64,000 bases of DNA from Neonectria sp. B-13. Lineage: Eukaryota; Ascomycota; Sordariomycetes; Hypocreales; Nectriaceae. The notes beneath the pieces were generated by a model. That model did not search any database and had not been told where the DNA came from. It saw nothing but the letters and a program-made list of their open reading frames with translations. Location of the stretch: positions 496,001 through 560,000 of the forward strand of contig NOKP01000021.1 in assembly GCA_002682825.1 (NCBI GenBank), read 5' to 3'. Both the position numbers and the translations under genes were made by a program. This document shows positions 21,139 to 33,694 of the stretch, piece by piece; position 1 is the first letter of the stretch, and each line of letters begins with the position of its first letter.

Positions 21139-22248
21139 ATGGTCGACGTGAACACAAAGGACGGTGTCGTCGCCGTCGTCATCATCGTCTTCATTAGTAT
21201 CGCCTACTACAATGTGCTGGAGCTCAATGCCTACATCTTCGGCACTTTCAGGAAGCGCAATGGGCTCTACTTCTGGAGTTTCCTGATCGCGACATGGGGC
21301 ATTGCCTTCAACGGCACCGGCTACCTCATCAAGCACCTCGCACTCTCTGCCGAGTCCAATCTTTATGCGACTCTCATATTGATAGGCTGGTGCACGATGA
21401 TTACCGGGCAGTCGGTTGTCCTTTACTCTCGACTGCATATTGTCATGCACAACCTGCGTCGCCTGCGATTAGTGCTGATTATGATCATCGTCAACGCACT
21501 CTGGCTGCATCTTCCCGTCATCGTGCTAGTCTATGGCGCCAACTCGAAGAATCCAGAGCCTTTCTTAACACCATACTCCGTCTTCGAGAAGATCCAATTG
21601 AGTGTTTTCTTTGTTCAAGAACTCATCATCTCAGGACTCTACGTCTGGGAAACAACCAAGCGCCTTAAGCTAGAAACGAGCGTGGGCAACAAAAAGACAC
21701 GACTGGTCTTGAACCATCTGATCTACGTCAACATTCTCGTCGTCCTCCTCGATGTCTCTATCCTCGCCCTCGAGTTCGCAAACCTCTACGATATACAAAC
21801 CGCCTGGAAACCTCTTGTGTACAGCGTCAAGCTCAAGCTCGAGTTTAGCATCCTCAATCGCTTGGTCGACTTGACGCGAGCTTCCAGAAACGACAGTTCC
21901 TACACCCGAAGCCAAGGTGCCACCCACGCCGATGGTGTGGCTTTGGAGACGTTCAATGGAGAGAGGAGGAAACATTTCATGGGGGCAAACGGAGAGCTGA
22001 CCGCCGAGTATGAGGTTCGGGTTGGGAAAGGGGCAAACAGCCATGCCACGCATGGTCATGACGACTCTACGCTGATGAAGACGACTGAGATAACGGTCCA
22101 GAGCCATAGGCGACCAAGTAATAGCGACCAGGACAGCGAAAGTCTGGGCGATATTAGGTCCGAGGCCATGGGCCAAGCGCGGGACAAGCCAAGAGGAAGC
22201 GCATCGTCAACATCATCCGAAGTACAATTTGCGAGATTTGGAAACTGA
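21139..22248 (+). CDS. Seven-helix integral membrane protein, DUF7703-like
   Basis: An intronless gene encodes 369 residues. About seven hydrophobic helices fill residues 10-250, starting with GVVAVVIIVFISIAYYNVLEL and including YFWSFLIATWGIAFNGTGYLI and MITGQSVVLYSRLHIV. The long hydrophilic C-tail (about 120 residues, Ser/Asp/Arg-rich) should be cytoplasmic. The pattern ELNAYIFGTFRKRNGLYFWSF and the YSRLHIV motif fit a family of fungal proteins annotated as DUF7703 or GPCR-like, whose function is not known. The start at 21139 has the context ccaacATGG; an ATG at 21058 would only add a Pro/Ser-rich stretch. Confidence 0.8.
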   Translation: MVDVNTKDGVVAVVIIVFISIAYYNVLELNAYIFGTFRKRNGLYFWSFLIATWGIAFNGTGYLIKHLALSAESNLYATLILIGWCTMITGQSVVLYSRLHIVMHNLRRLRLVLIMIIVNALWLHLPVIVLVYGANSKNPEPFLTPYSVFEKIQLSVFFVQELIISGLYVWETTKRLKLETSVGNKKTRLVLNHLIYVNILVVLLDVSILALEFANLYDIQTAWKPLVYSVKLKLEFSILNRLVDLTRASRNDSSYTRSQGATHADGVALETFNGERRKHFMGANGELTAEYEVRVGKGANSHATHGHDDSTLMKTTEITVQSHRRPSNSDQDSESLGDIRSEAMGQARDKPRGSASSTSSEVQFARFGN

Positions 22249-24660
22249 TCCAGAGGTTTATGAGACCAACCTATTAATTAATATCCCAATTTAATGTTCA
22301 TCCCAATTCTGCTTCTGAAATGCCTCCCGAAACACCCTTCTAAGTAAGCCCAACGCGTGCCGAGAGCCCTTTTAGCTTTCCTCATCAGCAGCAGCACAAA
22401 CACGCACCCCACTCCAACTTATTCCGGTCCCTGGGACACTTTTATGTCGAATAGGGCACTCCTCCTGTGGTAACACCCTGGGATATCGACTAGTGGCTCA
22501 AGAACGGCATTTGACTCGTTGCTATCCCATATATCATATCTGAGATGGAGCCTTAGTCGTTGGGCTCGCATGCGGCAAAATGTGCGCAGCAACCCGTTGC
22601 CACTTCTCAATGCATTCCCCCCTTAACGGTAATGTCTGTAGTCAGTAGGAATGGTAATCATCTTGTATCTGAATTTGTGCTTCTTCAGCTCAGAAGAAGT
22701 TGAGGGAGCTATTTTCTCCGATTATGACTACTGTGCATAATGAGTGTGCACTTCCACTTTTGCTTAGTGGTCCAACAGAACACTGACTAGGAGAGTTCTA
22801 GCTGAGACATAGGAGCCCCTAGATGATATCGTCATGATTGAGAACCGGAATTTTCCGGGAGAGAATTGATGAGGATTGTAGGGTAGGAGAGGGCTTGTGT
22901 TGAAGCGCCCGCCAAAGATGTCACGTGCCGGTCGCGGCAGCGGACATCTTGCAAGCAAGCATCCGGCATCACAACAGTTACGCTAACGCATTCATGGAAA
23001 TGGATAAAAGGAAGGGAATAATATAACTGTGTACATAAGGAATGATTCCCCAGTAGCTATCTTAGTCCATTACCTCATTCTTTCGACCTTTTCCGATCTT
23101 TTGATATGTCTGTCTCACGGACCCCTGAAAGACCTCCTGTTCCACAGCTTGTTGAGTATTGTGGCATTTCTGGTAAATGGCATTCCCACATTGAATAGGA
23201 CTTGTGCATCCAGCATCACTAGTTGACAGCGCTAAGATGGCTAACCGAGGACTAGCTGACTGCCCATAACGTGAGACGCCTGAAATGGACAGCTAGACCT
23301 CGGCCGTGTTGTCCCAGGCTAGCGAAAACTAGCGAGACGTGCATCGTTTTCCATCAGCTCGCCGCTTTCATGGTTAGCTCTGTACTGAGCTCTCCACCTC
23401 TACGTTGCAGCAGATTATGCAAATGGTGTCGCCTGTGCTGCATGGGTCGCAACATTAATTTAAGAAAGACCAGAGCAAACGCAATTATTGGTACGCAGCT
23501 GGTCGCTGTCAAACCTTTTGTCAGTAGTCTAGACCATGGAAATGGAGTGCGTTGAGAAGCGGGGATCCCGTCTAGACAAACTGCTCAAGGTGCCGCCGAG
23601 AACAAACTCAACAACTTCTTAAATCTGAAGACCTCAGGTTCTCGTCAATTTTACAGTCGACTCTCTCGACGAAATCGGCGCCTCTCAATGGGCAGCTAGT
23701 GGAGAGGGACAGCTGCTGTTCTTCACCATCATTATGGTCACCGTTGAGCTTTCGAGCCCAGTCCTGGAAATCAGTAAATATGCCATTAAAGTCCATGAGT
23801 CTTGGAGCAAGGTCAGGGGAGAGGTCGGCAAGAGAGGTAAGCTCGCTGTTGGCGGCAGGCCGGTTCAAATCGGGTTTGATGGAAAGGGCAAGCTTGATTG
23901 GAACGCTTGGGGTGTGTTCGGTCGTCTGGCACAGCAAAAGTTTCTGCTAATCAATAATAAATGCTGGTATTAACACAACCCCAATTGCTATTATCACAAT
24001 TCCTGAACTTTCTCTTCGTCTACTGAGAGATCGAATTACCCACTACTGAAGTACGAATTGAAATATTGGGGTGACTTAGGTAAGGTACTAAGACTCCGGC
24101 ACCCTTGAGGATGTGCTTTGGACACTCACTGTACACGCTACCGAATTGAACTTAAGTCATAAGGACATAACGAGCAGGGGTCAGATTGATTTTGATGGTA
24201 ATAAGCGGGCTATGAGAATAGCAAGGCTATTAATAAGTACCGAGTAAAACTTTCACCTGCACGGATTACTAGTTACTCAGGGCTACAGGGTGCTTCTCGC
24301 GGGTCCTTGCAGTTAATACTCAAGGAGACGTATAGTACTGTCCATTCGTCAAACTCTGCATTCTACCTGATCCGGAAGTGCTGTACCACCAACGCGGCGA
24401 CGCCTGATACAGAGATCCATGCTGAACCTTACTGCACAACTTAGTGACTGAGGCATGCTACGAACTTGAACCCGACGAATCGGTTGCTAAGACTTAGACA
24501 TTCAATTACACTGGAAGATCAGATCTATCCTCAAAATTATCAAAATTCTTATTCAATGAGATCGCTTTTCAAGGTAGCCGAGGATGCGCTCGTGGTGGCC
24601 TCTACAGAGGACTAGATAGTATATACAGCATCTTTCTTCTTTTAGTAATATGGCTCATGT
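22249..24660. other. 2.4 kb intergenic region, no supported gene
   Basis: A minus-strand frame at 23608-23937 (109 residues) and a plus frame over the same bases at 23699-23950 exclude each other. Neither shows a domain. The rest has only short frames. Confidence 0.45.
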
Positions 24661-26336
24661 TCAACGGCCAACCTTCTTCAGTTCCAGATATCGCAGAGGA
24701 GGGAAAACCACAATGGCAAACCCACAGCCTAACCACATGCCGAGATCTGCCAGGGAGGCGGCCTCGGAGATTGGGCCGACGTACCAGACCTGGGACATGC
24801 CGAGGATAGCACCAACCCAGCCGAGGGCAAAGCTCACTGCTGCAGCATATCCAATGGGGAGATATGACTTGTCCTCCCACGCAGCCCAGTCAAAGCTCTG
24901 GCGACCGCGGAAAAACATGTGCTCCATCCCGACGATGCATACGAAGAGCATCACCCAGTAGCCCATGAGGGCTACGAAGTTCTGGAAGATGACAAGCAGA
25001 TGCTCACGACCAGCCAGAGCGAGGACCAAGGCAATCAAAGTCAGGATACAGGACCAGGCCCAGCGCGGCACAGCCTTGGTGTAGCGGCCGAGGACCTGGC
25101 ATCCAAGAGCGCCCGAGTAGATGGACGGAGTGCTGTTGGAGATGACACCGAGGGCCACGACAACCGAGCAGAAACGTCCGAAGTTGCCGAGGGGGTCGAA
25201 GGCGGTGACAATGAGTGCTCCCGTGCTGATGGCGTTGGCGTCGGACCAGGCTGTGTTGTTGACAAGGCCGGTGGCGAGACCGATAGCGATGAGGTAGACA
25301 AGGTTGAAAGAACATGTCAAGCCGATGAGGGTGAGCAGGAAGATCTTGACCTTTGAGGTGCGCTCGGGGTAGTAGACATAAAAGTCGGAGGCGGCAGCTG
25401 CCCAAGAGTTGGGGACATAGAAGCAGAGGGTGAAAAAGGAAAGACGGTTGGCCGCGAGCGTGGAGCCGGTCACGGTGGGCTGGGCGGAAGCATCGAAGTA
25501 AGGGCCAGCGGTGCCGATGAGGACGAATAGGACGACGATCTGGGGAATCCAAGCGTATCTGGGAGGTAGGACGTATGTTAGCATGTCACCTATGTATGTA
25601 GGGAGGGAAGGAGGCATGAGAGCTTACTGTTCATATCTGTGGAAAACAGCCATGCCAAAGACAGCAATGATCCATGTGATGATGGCGACGACAATGATGC
25701 CTACCAAGATGGTCATGCTGCCGCCGCTCACGGCAGATAGAACTTGACCACCGATGATGCAATCAATCGTAGTGTAACCGACCATAAGAACAACATTCAG
25801 GAGGGTCGGCAGCTTAGACGGCCAGTACCCCATGAAGTAACGCAAGACAACCTATAGAAGCCGCGTCAGTCACGGGCGCAATAACACGGAATAGTCCAGG
25901 GGTTTTCACTAACCATAGTACGGTTTCCCGAAGCAGGACCCCAGGTGGCCATGTACGCTGTCGAGCAAGCACCGAGGATGGTTCCAAACACAGCCAGGAG
26001 GGCGCTGTCCAAGAAACCCAGGCCAAAGACCATGGGGCCGAAGAGGCCTGTGGCGAGGTTGTTGAGGGACAAGTTGGCGCTGAACCACAACACGGCGACC
26101 TGCAGGTCCGCGGCGTGGGAGGCAGCCTGGCGTTCATCGGGGGGCACGCGGTCGATGCCTCTCGTTTCGAGGCCGGCGAGACCCTCGATACGACTGTTGA
26201 GGTTCTTGAAGGAGAAGAAGGAGGATGAGGCGGCAGGCGGCTCAACGGTGCTCAAGTTCTCGTCGACCGAGAGCGCCGAGCTCCCTCTGCCACCCTTCTC
26301 GGCCACGATCTCGACATCATGGGTGGTTGAGACCAT
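24661..26336 (-). CDS. Purine-cytosine permease (NCS1 family, FCY2-like)
   Basis: The model is complement(join(24661..25558, 25628..25851, 25914..26336)), giving 514 residues. NCS1 carriers import cytosine, adenine, guanine or hypoxanthine with protons across the plasma membrane. Twelve hydrophobic segments are visible. Family signatures include RGIDRVPPDER before helix 1, WFSANLSLNNLATGLFGPMV in helix 1, TWGPASGNRTMVVLRYFMGYW around helix 3, and GVISNSTPSIYSGALGCQVLG in helix 8. The N-terminal tail (about 75 residues) is hydrophilic and cytoplasmic. The start at 26336 follows a pyrimidine/purine-mixed leader; the upstream in-frame extension to 26606 looks untranslated. Confidence 0.92.
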
Positions 26337-27329
26337 CTTTTCGACGGCCGGATAAGGAATATAATGAGAGGTGATAGAGGGAAAAGGAACAAGCGATGGA
26401 AGGATGAATGAAACGTGTTGGTGGACAAGTTGTGTGACAGCTACGGCGCGGAGTGCAGCATCGCACGACAAACCTAGCCGAGAGAAGAAAAGAAGACGTA
26501 GAATCTGGGTTGGAAGGGTAAGGTTACAACGTCCAAAGTACAAGAAAAGGGAATACCGGCAGGATAGAGTTCTGTCTAATAAATGCTGCAGCAGCGGCTG
26601 AGACACCGGAGAAAAAGCCCTGGTCCAAAGGCGTTCGTTCGCATGCTGCGCGATAACTCGCCCCCGGAGATGGCTGCGGTGGTTTCAGTGCTAGCGTCGG
26701 TGGCCCCCTCTCTTGGGAACGCTGCTCATGTAGGCGCAGGGATTTGCAAACCTCATGCGCAATTTATCGGTTGTGCCCATGCCATGCTTTTCTCGCCATG
26801 CGACTCTGTGTTGGTAGATGGCTTGGACATGCTTGCAGGTCGAGCCTTCGAGGCCTAGACCCTTGTACCTCGCAGTGCGTTAGCGGCATGGACGGAGCCA
26901 TGCCGCTGAAACTAGCTGCTGGAGACGAGAATCCTGCCCCGGTTGCGCTAACGTTCGTTTGAGTCTAGGCGAGTGGTAATCATTGCGCCGGCAGGCGTGG
27001 AGCGACCCTGGCGGTTCAAGCGGGAGCCAAGAAATGGGCGGGAGCCAAGAGATGTTGCGGGAGCCAAGAGATGTGCGGAGCCCAGGAGGACCACTGTATC
27101 CGTAGTCTACGCGGGAGCCAAGAAATATCGCTGCGGAACTTAACTCCTGGTCTAATTCTTCTTCGGTCGTCTCGTCTCGTTATCTAGTTAAATTACACTG
27201 ATTATTTACACTCTAGTTCTCATCTCAGTTATTATGTGCATGCCTCATAGTCCAACTATCAAGCCAGTCAACGCTTGTATTTTTCTTCGCCGCCCATGTC
27301 GTGTCCCCGAAGGCCATTTCCACATTTAA
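26337..27329. other. Intergenic region with a short tandem repeat
   Basis: This is the promoter side of the permease gene and the 3' flank of the rhodopsin-domain gene. Besides the repeat at 27021-27126 I see no feature. Confidence 0.5.
27021..27126. repeat. Four copies of CGGGAGCCAAGARATG
   Basis: Copies start at 27021, 27039, 27058 and 27112. The first three are spaced 18-19 bases apart and the fourth is 54 bases further on. Confidence 0.8.
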
Positions 27330-28788
27330 CTAGCCTATCCTGGTGACATCCACTGCCACCTTAGTGACCACCGTGATGTGGTCGCTGGGATTATGTCCAT
27401 GCTGGCGATCGCTGCTAACCTCCGCCGCCGTGTGGTACGGCTGCTTCACTAGATCAGGCCCGTTCTGGTCCACGAGCTCGATTTGGCTGCCTTGCTCAGG
27501 AGATCCCTGGGTCCGCATCCCGTCCTCGTCGTCCAGCTTGGCCCATATCGACGCCTTGCTGGTTAGCGGGTGACGGCTCTGCGGCTTGTGACGAGCCGAG
27601 CTGTCGGGATACGAAGGGTTCGGATACGACGATGGGTTCGACGAGTCGCCCTTGGAGCCGAGCGCGAGGCGGATGACGGGCCAGCAGAGCGGCAAGTTAC
27701 CGACGTATATGGCCACGCCGACCTCAGCGACGTACCAGTAAAGAAAGACGTATGAGTTGGGGTTGCTGAAGTTGTAGTATCGGTTTAGAACGGCGGCGAG
27801 AATCTGTAAACGAGTCAGCGGGTGCTTCCGTTCCGGCGTCGCGCTCTTCTTACGTTGAAGATGCCCAGACCAAAGACGCAGCAGAGGCCGATTTTCCTGT
27901 AAATTGTTAGTTATAGTTGGCTGAGGACTCGTAACTCCGACCAACCTCTTAAGCGGCAGGCGGATCTTGATCATAATGGGGATAGGAAGAAAAAGCAACA
28001 TCAGATCCGACGAAATGTTGCAAGCAGTCGCGAAGATCATGTGGTTGTAATACGACGCGCATTGGTCTGTTGTCTGTTAGCAGCCATAGCCAGATGCCAA
28101 CATCAAATGACCTACCGATCCTGACGGGGACCCTCCAGTATTCGTAGGTAGGATGGCACCAGTAAAAGACAAACATGAAGCTGACAAGCAGGTAGGTCAA
28201 GATACAGTAGCCGGCCACGATCTTGACGGCCCAGCTTTGTCGTACCGAGGTGCCTTCTGTCAATCGACCGTACAGAAGCAGCAGGCAAGCCTTAACCGTC
28301 CAGGTTGCCGTGAGGGTGAAGATTTCGAGAACAAAAGTCATCTTGCTACCGAAGATGGCCTGGCTCTTCCCCGCGGGCGTGAGTTTGGCGGCCACTTCGG
28401 GTTCCATGTAGTTGCTGCCATTCTTGGCGACTTCGTTGATGCAGACGACAACGCCGGTGAAGTTGACCTGCGGGCGCTGAGGGTCAGTATCGGCAGCAAA
28501 AAAAAAACAAGGAAAGGGAGGAAATGCAGGTACGCACGAGAGCGAAACATATGAGGTAGTCTTCGATTGCAAGGCGCCGCCATTTTCCAAGCTTCATGCG
28601 TCGGGCTGTCCTGCGCGGTTGGTTGGCGTCAGCGGTCGGGCATGCACGCACAGAAGATTCTGGATGGCTTCGGAGCAGGGAATATTCGGATAAGCTGTTG
28701 GTGGTACTCACAACCGGCAGGCGACCACGAAGACGCCCAGAACCCACAGTATCCACGACTCGAGCAGCAGCGAGTTTACAAACTCCAT
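27330..28788 (-). CDS. Fungal rhodopsin-domain (PTH11/SAT4-like) membrane protein
   Basis: The model is complement(join(27330..27803, 27854..27896, 27946..28066, 28116..28467, 28538..28610, 28712..28788)), six exons and 379 residues. It has about seven transmembrane helices and the conserved words of the fungal rhodopsin domain: KLGKWRRLAIEDYLICFAL (loop and helix 2), TWTVKACLLLLYGRLTE (helix 3), FVFYWCHPTYEYWRVP (helix 4), and FATACNISSDLMLLFLPIPI (helix 5) with the loop KIRLPLKRKIGLC. This family includes PTH11-related receptors and the SAT4 cluster protein. The C-tail is about 110 residues, hydrophilic and Ser/Pro-rich. It is divergently placed to the GMC oxidoreductase, about 1.15 kb apart, so shared control is possible but unproven. 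Confidence 0.9.
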
Positions 28789-29940
28789 GATAGCAGTCAC
28801 AGGAAGGCAGACACGACCATTCTCCAGTTTATGCGGAGGCTCGTATGAAAAGGGAGAGAATTCAAACGAAGCAACGACGTTTTCTTTTTGCCTCGGACAT
28901 AACCCTAACGGCTGGAACGAAGGCCCCCTTGATAACGGGAACGAGACTTTAGCAGGGGGAGCGTTGCAAAAGTAATAAATTATGCACGTCGAGTCCCGTA
29001 ACGTAGACTCCCATGCCTTCGGTTATTCAGCTGCAAAGGACGAAGGACCAAGTACTTCGTACCGCGTGCGGGATATTGCAGCGCTACTGCTTTGTTCCAT
29101 TCCAACAGCCGATTGTCCTCGACTTGGCTTGGGACCTGCAGCTGCAGCGAGTAAAGATAAGGGGACAACTTCGACCAGGGAGTCATGAAGCCCCGAAGAA
29201 GTCCGGATTTGGACTAACGCCGGTTCCAGCTCACAGTAGCATGGTCCTTAGTGGGTTCTGCGGCCGCGCGGGCCGGCTCCGGCCCCTGTTCTCCCCGGCC
29301 TAGGCGGAACCTTTAGGGCCCCGCGATCGTGCGATTGGAAGGGGTGAGATATTAGATTCAGTACGCCAGGCCTCAGGGATCAAATAGAAAGTTTCTTTTT
29401 AGTGGTTCCAAGATACGACATACGTACTGCTCTGCTATGTATGTACGAATCCGCGCTTTCGACTTTCGTACAAAAACACCCTAACGGAAGAACCCTTGTT
29501 GGTTTTGTTAGCGCGCCCGTACCTGGCCTGCTCCTTGCGATATTCACAGAGTACAGTAGTACCTACATGCATCATCCTGTATGCTTGAGGAGTGTCTCCG
29601 TCGACAAGGTCCAGGGGCAGTCCGCCGTCGAGCCAACGAAGCCTATTCCCTTCGGTGGAGGCCACCAGAAGTGCCGCCGCATTCCGGTGGCTTGCATGAG
29701 TTGACGAGAAGCCCGCTGCGGCGTGTTGGTTGAAGACCCGGTCATGATCCGAGTTGGTAACGAACACCCGCTGCCCAACTGGCCCTGTCGCGGCACTGGT
29801 GCTATCATTTAACACGTGCAGTTCCCGTCGTTTCGGAGCATTCGAGATTGAGGCAGCAGACTTATTGTTTATTATCGACCGAGTCAAGACACCTTCTCGC
29901 ACCACTCCCCCGCGGTGTCTCAAGCAAGTCCCCCATCGCC
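28789..29940. other. Divergent promoter region, no gene seen
   Basis: This 1.15 kb separates the start codons of the rhodopsin-domain and GMC genes. A minus frame at 29435-29953 overlaps the GMC start and lacks any motif. Confidence 0.55.
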
Positions 29941-31968
29941 ATGACACGCGCAACGCCCACCATCAGCGCCGACGACTTCATCAGCCGCACCTTCGACTTC
30001 GTCGTCGTCGGCGGGGGCACAGCCGGGCTAGCTGTCGCGTCGCGGCTAGCCGAAGCCGATAGCTCCCTTACCGTCGGCGTCCTCGAAGCCGGAGGCGTCG
30101 TGGCCCGAGACGACGACGACATCGATATCCCCGGCCACTATGGACGCTCGCTGGGCGGCAGCTACGATTGGCATCTCGAGACGGTGCCCCAGCAGGGTCT
30201 CGGCGGCCGGAGTCTCCCCTGGCCCCGAGGCAAGGTGCTCGGGGGGACCAGCGCGCTGAACTATATGGCCTGGAACCGCCCCAGCAGGGGTGACTTCGAT
30301 GCATGGTTGGCCTTGGGGAACCCTGGATGGGGTTGGGACGATCTACTGTGAGTCCAGCTTTCGGAGTTTCCCACAAGAGTAGCTGTAACAGATAGCATAG
30401 CCAGGTTACGTGTGTGCGTGTGCGAGTCCTGTAGCAACTGACCACGTCCCGTCGAACAGGCCATTCTTCAAGCAGTCCGAGACATTTCACCCGCCGAGTC
30501 ATGCCTTGCAGCAACAGTACGACGTCTCCCACGACCCAAGTAGCTTTGGCCAATCCGGCCCCATCCAGGTCTCCTATCCCACTGATTACTCGCCCTCGCA
30601 CCGTCTTTGGCACAACACCCTTAACGCCGTCGGCGTTGACACTAACTCATCCCACGTCGGCGGCTCCAACCTTGGCGTCTTCACCACCGTCAACGCCGTG
30701 GATCCTCGATCTGCTCGCCGATCCTTCGCGACCGACTACTGCTCGCCTGCAGCGGCTAACCTGCACATCCTCACCCAGGCCACTGTACATGAGATTGTCG
30801 TCCAGGATGTCCATGGCCAGCCCGTGGCTACCGGCGTGCGCTTCGCGTGTCAGGGCAAGGAGCACGTCGTTTCCGTGTCCCGCGAGGTTATCCTGTCCGC
30901 CGGGAGCGTCCAGTCGCCGCAGATCCTGGAGCTCTCTGGGATAGGCAACCCCAAGGTGCTGGCGCAAGCTAAAGTGCCCGTCAAGGTGGACAGCCCGGCC
31001 GTGGGAGAGAACCTGCAGGACCACCTCAGTAAGCACCTAATACGCCAGATTCTGGTCCGTCCGTGTGCCCCCAAGTGGCTGTGCTGACACGGCTGTTTCG
31101 CTTCGCAGTGCTGGCCACGATATTTGAAGTCGACCCTCTGCTCGCTAATCGGGAGGACTTGCAAAAGGATGCGAACCTCGCAGCTGCGGCTCGGGAGCAA
31201 TACTCTCGAGACAGGGCCGGTCCCCTGACTATCCTCCCTGTTTCTCTCTGCTACGTTCCCCTCGCCCACTTCGTGCCCGGCGATGCTCTCGCCGCACTCC
31301 ACGCCAAGGCCGACCAATTGAGTGTTTTCGATGCAGAGAAGAAGGCCATTCTGAAGCAGCGACTCGACGGCCGCGCCAAGCTAGGCCAAATCGAGTACAT
31401 CTTCGACCTAGGCAACTGGAGCCCCTACTTCCAGGGCGAGGACGGCAAGAAATACGGAACCATGCTGCAGATCCTACAGTACCCCTTTTCCGTCGGCTCG
31501 ATCCACATCCGTCCCGCCGGCGATCGCTCCACCACGGCCGAGGACCCTCCCGTCATCGATCCGCAGTACTACGGCGGCGCCCACGGGGCCCTCGACGTGG
31601 AGATCATGACGGAGTGCGCACGATTCCTGCAAAAGATCGTGCACACGGAGCCTCTCGCTGGCATCATTCGCGCACCCGCCTCGCCGTCCGCGGCCACCTT
31701 GGCCGATGAGCATCGCCTCCGCGAGTGGATCCTGCAGAACACCATCACCGATTGGCACCCGGTGGGCACCTGCGCCATGGGCGGGCGTGCGGGCATCAAG
31801 GGCGGCGTGGTCGATGAGCGCCTGCGCGTCTACGGGGTCAAGGGCCTGAGAGTCGTCGATGCATCTGTCATGCCGCTTCAGATTTCCGCACACATACAGG
31901 CCACCATCTACGCAATTGCGGAGAAGGGCGCCCACATGATTCTGGAAGATGCCAAGGTTACAAAGTAA
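29941..31968 (+). CDS. GMC-family FAD-dependent oxidoreductase
   Basis: The model is join(29941..30347, 30460..31028, 31109..31968), giving 611 residues. The FAD-binding dinucleotide motif is DFVVVGGGTAGLAVASRLAE near the N-terminus. GMC signature 1 is visible as LPWPRGKVLGGTSALNYMAW, and signature 2 as LSAGSVQSPQILELSGIG. The catalytic pair is likely His542 (DWHPVGTCAMG) and His587 (ISAHIQATIYAIAEK), the His/His arrangement of many alcohol oxidases and dehydrogenases. There is no signal peptide, so it probably acts inside the cell, unlike secreted glucose or aryl-alcohol oxidases. The substrate, an alcohol or sugar, is not readable. Confidence 0.93.
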
Positions 31969-33612
31969 AGTGCCTTGAGATGTACATAAGTTGAGCTATC
32001 ATTATGTGGGGAAAATGACGGGACATACGCAGGCAATCCTAGTACGGGATCTGCTTATCCACAACATAGCATATACACTGTATCTTCTTCAGCATAAGGG
32101 AAGTCCCCTGTTGTTGTTTTGGCAGAGACGCTAAAGTACCTCTGGCTAGATTGGGTAGTTTGACCTCTTCAAGACTCGATGGCTCATCTAGGCTTCGCTC
32201 CCCAAGTGTTAAGCTCGACATTTACCGTCGATTCGAGGTACCCATTTCACAGCCATGAGACGGAGTGTAATTCGTCCAGCCTCTCTCACCAACTTCTATC
32301 CCGTGCAACAAACTAAACGATCGAGGGCCATCGGTGGTGGAATATAAACGTGGTTGCGCACGAAAAGACAATCTCCTTGATCAGATATTGTCAACAAAAT
32401 CTCTTGTCAACAAAATCTCCGTAATCTTCATTTCGAGGGAGGATATCATCTAATGAATTTAGTTCTGCCGTTTACGGTGGTCTGAATATCTGTCGGCGAA
32501 TCACTAGAGTTTGTGATCAAGCATGCTTGCTTATCGATCGAGTAATGATACGTTGCCCAGGTACGTGACGATACCGTAAGTCAATGCAGAGTAGTAAGAT
32601 GTTTGAGAAAGTCCCAAACATGAATAAAGCATTCGGACAAGCCGATTGTGCTGTTTGTTATGCGTTAACTGGTTGCGATGTGTTTTTGACTCAGTGAGCT
32701 TCAGGAGCATAGGGTAAGCACAGGCAGGCCAGGGGTATGTTTTATTCCAGCCAAGCTCAATCATGAGATCGTATTGATTTTAAGGTCTTATAATAAACGA
32801 ATCCGCTTGTCAAGTTATCAACAGTTAATTTTAATTAAAGCACAGGGTTGAAGGCCAATTCCAACGCCTCCCAACTGAACGATTCTCTTACCTCACACAA
32901 ACAAAGGTTTTGACAAACACATACTACATGACAAAATATCCAATCGTGTAGCATCAAATGAATTCATTGTTTTCCATCCAAAGATTTGCCTTTTATTATT
33001 TTATGACTAATTTCTCTTCTCCTTTTCCTTTTTTGTTGCCCTCTCTGTTGTTTCCATCCGTAATCAAACTCAGTGCCAAGATGTTAAGACGCATCACCCA
33101 TCGAGGATGTGAAAATTCCATTTTATTACTTACTACTCCTCCATGTGCTTCTGGGGGTAAAAGTCATATTTCACTTGAAAGGATACCTTTAAATGCATTT
33201 AGAGATAGAAAGGTTAAGCCCTATGGGATCTTTAGAGGGATTGGTCCAGGGACCAACGACGCAGAAACTCAAGATGATTTAAAGAGCAGATAACATACAT
33301 GCAACAATAGGAACTGGCATTAATATTGATGTTTTTGTAAAACAAAATTGAAAAATACCACAAGCTTTCAGAGTGGGTGATGTTGGTACTTCGAGACGTC
33401 CTGGAAGCTCGGAATGATTACATGATGCTCCGCTTCCCAAAGAAGGTTTGTCAGAAATTAACGTTTCAATAAGGGTTTAAGCTAGCCGTAGCATGACGTA
33501 AACCCACCGGCGGGACGTCCAATTATGCCAGCCCCGGAATGACATAAATATACCGAGCGGACGGGTAATCAATCGTCAAAGTCGAATGTACAGAAGTTGC
33601 TCAGAAACCAGC
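31969..33612. other. 1.6 kb intergenic region, no supported gene
   Basis: Short frames at 32958-33293 (+) and 32531-32764 (-) have no motif and atypical composition. No RNA gene was recognised. Confidence 0.5.
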
Positions 33613-33622
33613 ATATATATAA
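33613..33622 (+). promoter_or_regulatory. TATA-like element of the SDR gene
   Basis: ATATATATAA lies about 75 bases upstream of the ATG at 33695. Confidence 0.5.
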
Positions 33623-33694
33623 CACCACATGCATTTCAGCTTGTGGCATCAGATCAACGCGATAAAATAAATACTTTACTGTACCAACATCCAA

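Noticed and set aside
23608..23950. Overlapping frames on both strands that look weakly coding
   Set aside because: The two exclude each other and neither has a motif, intron signal or promoter; left unannotated.
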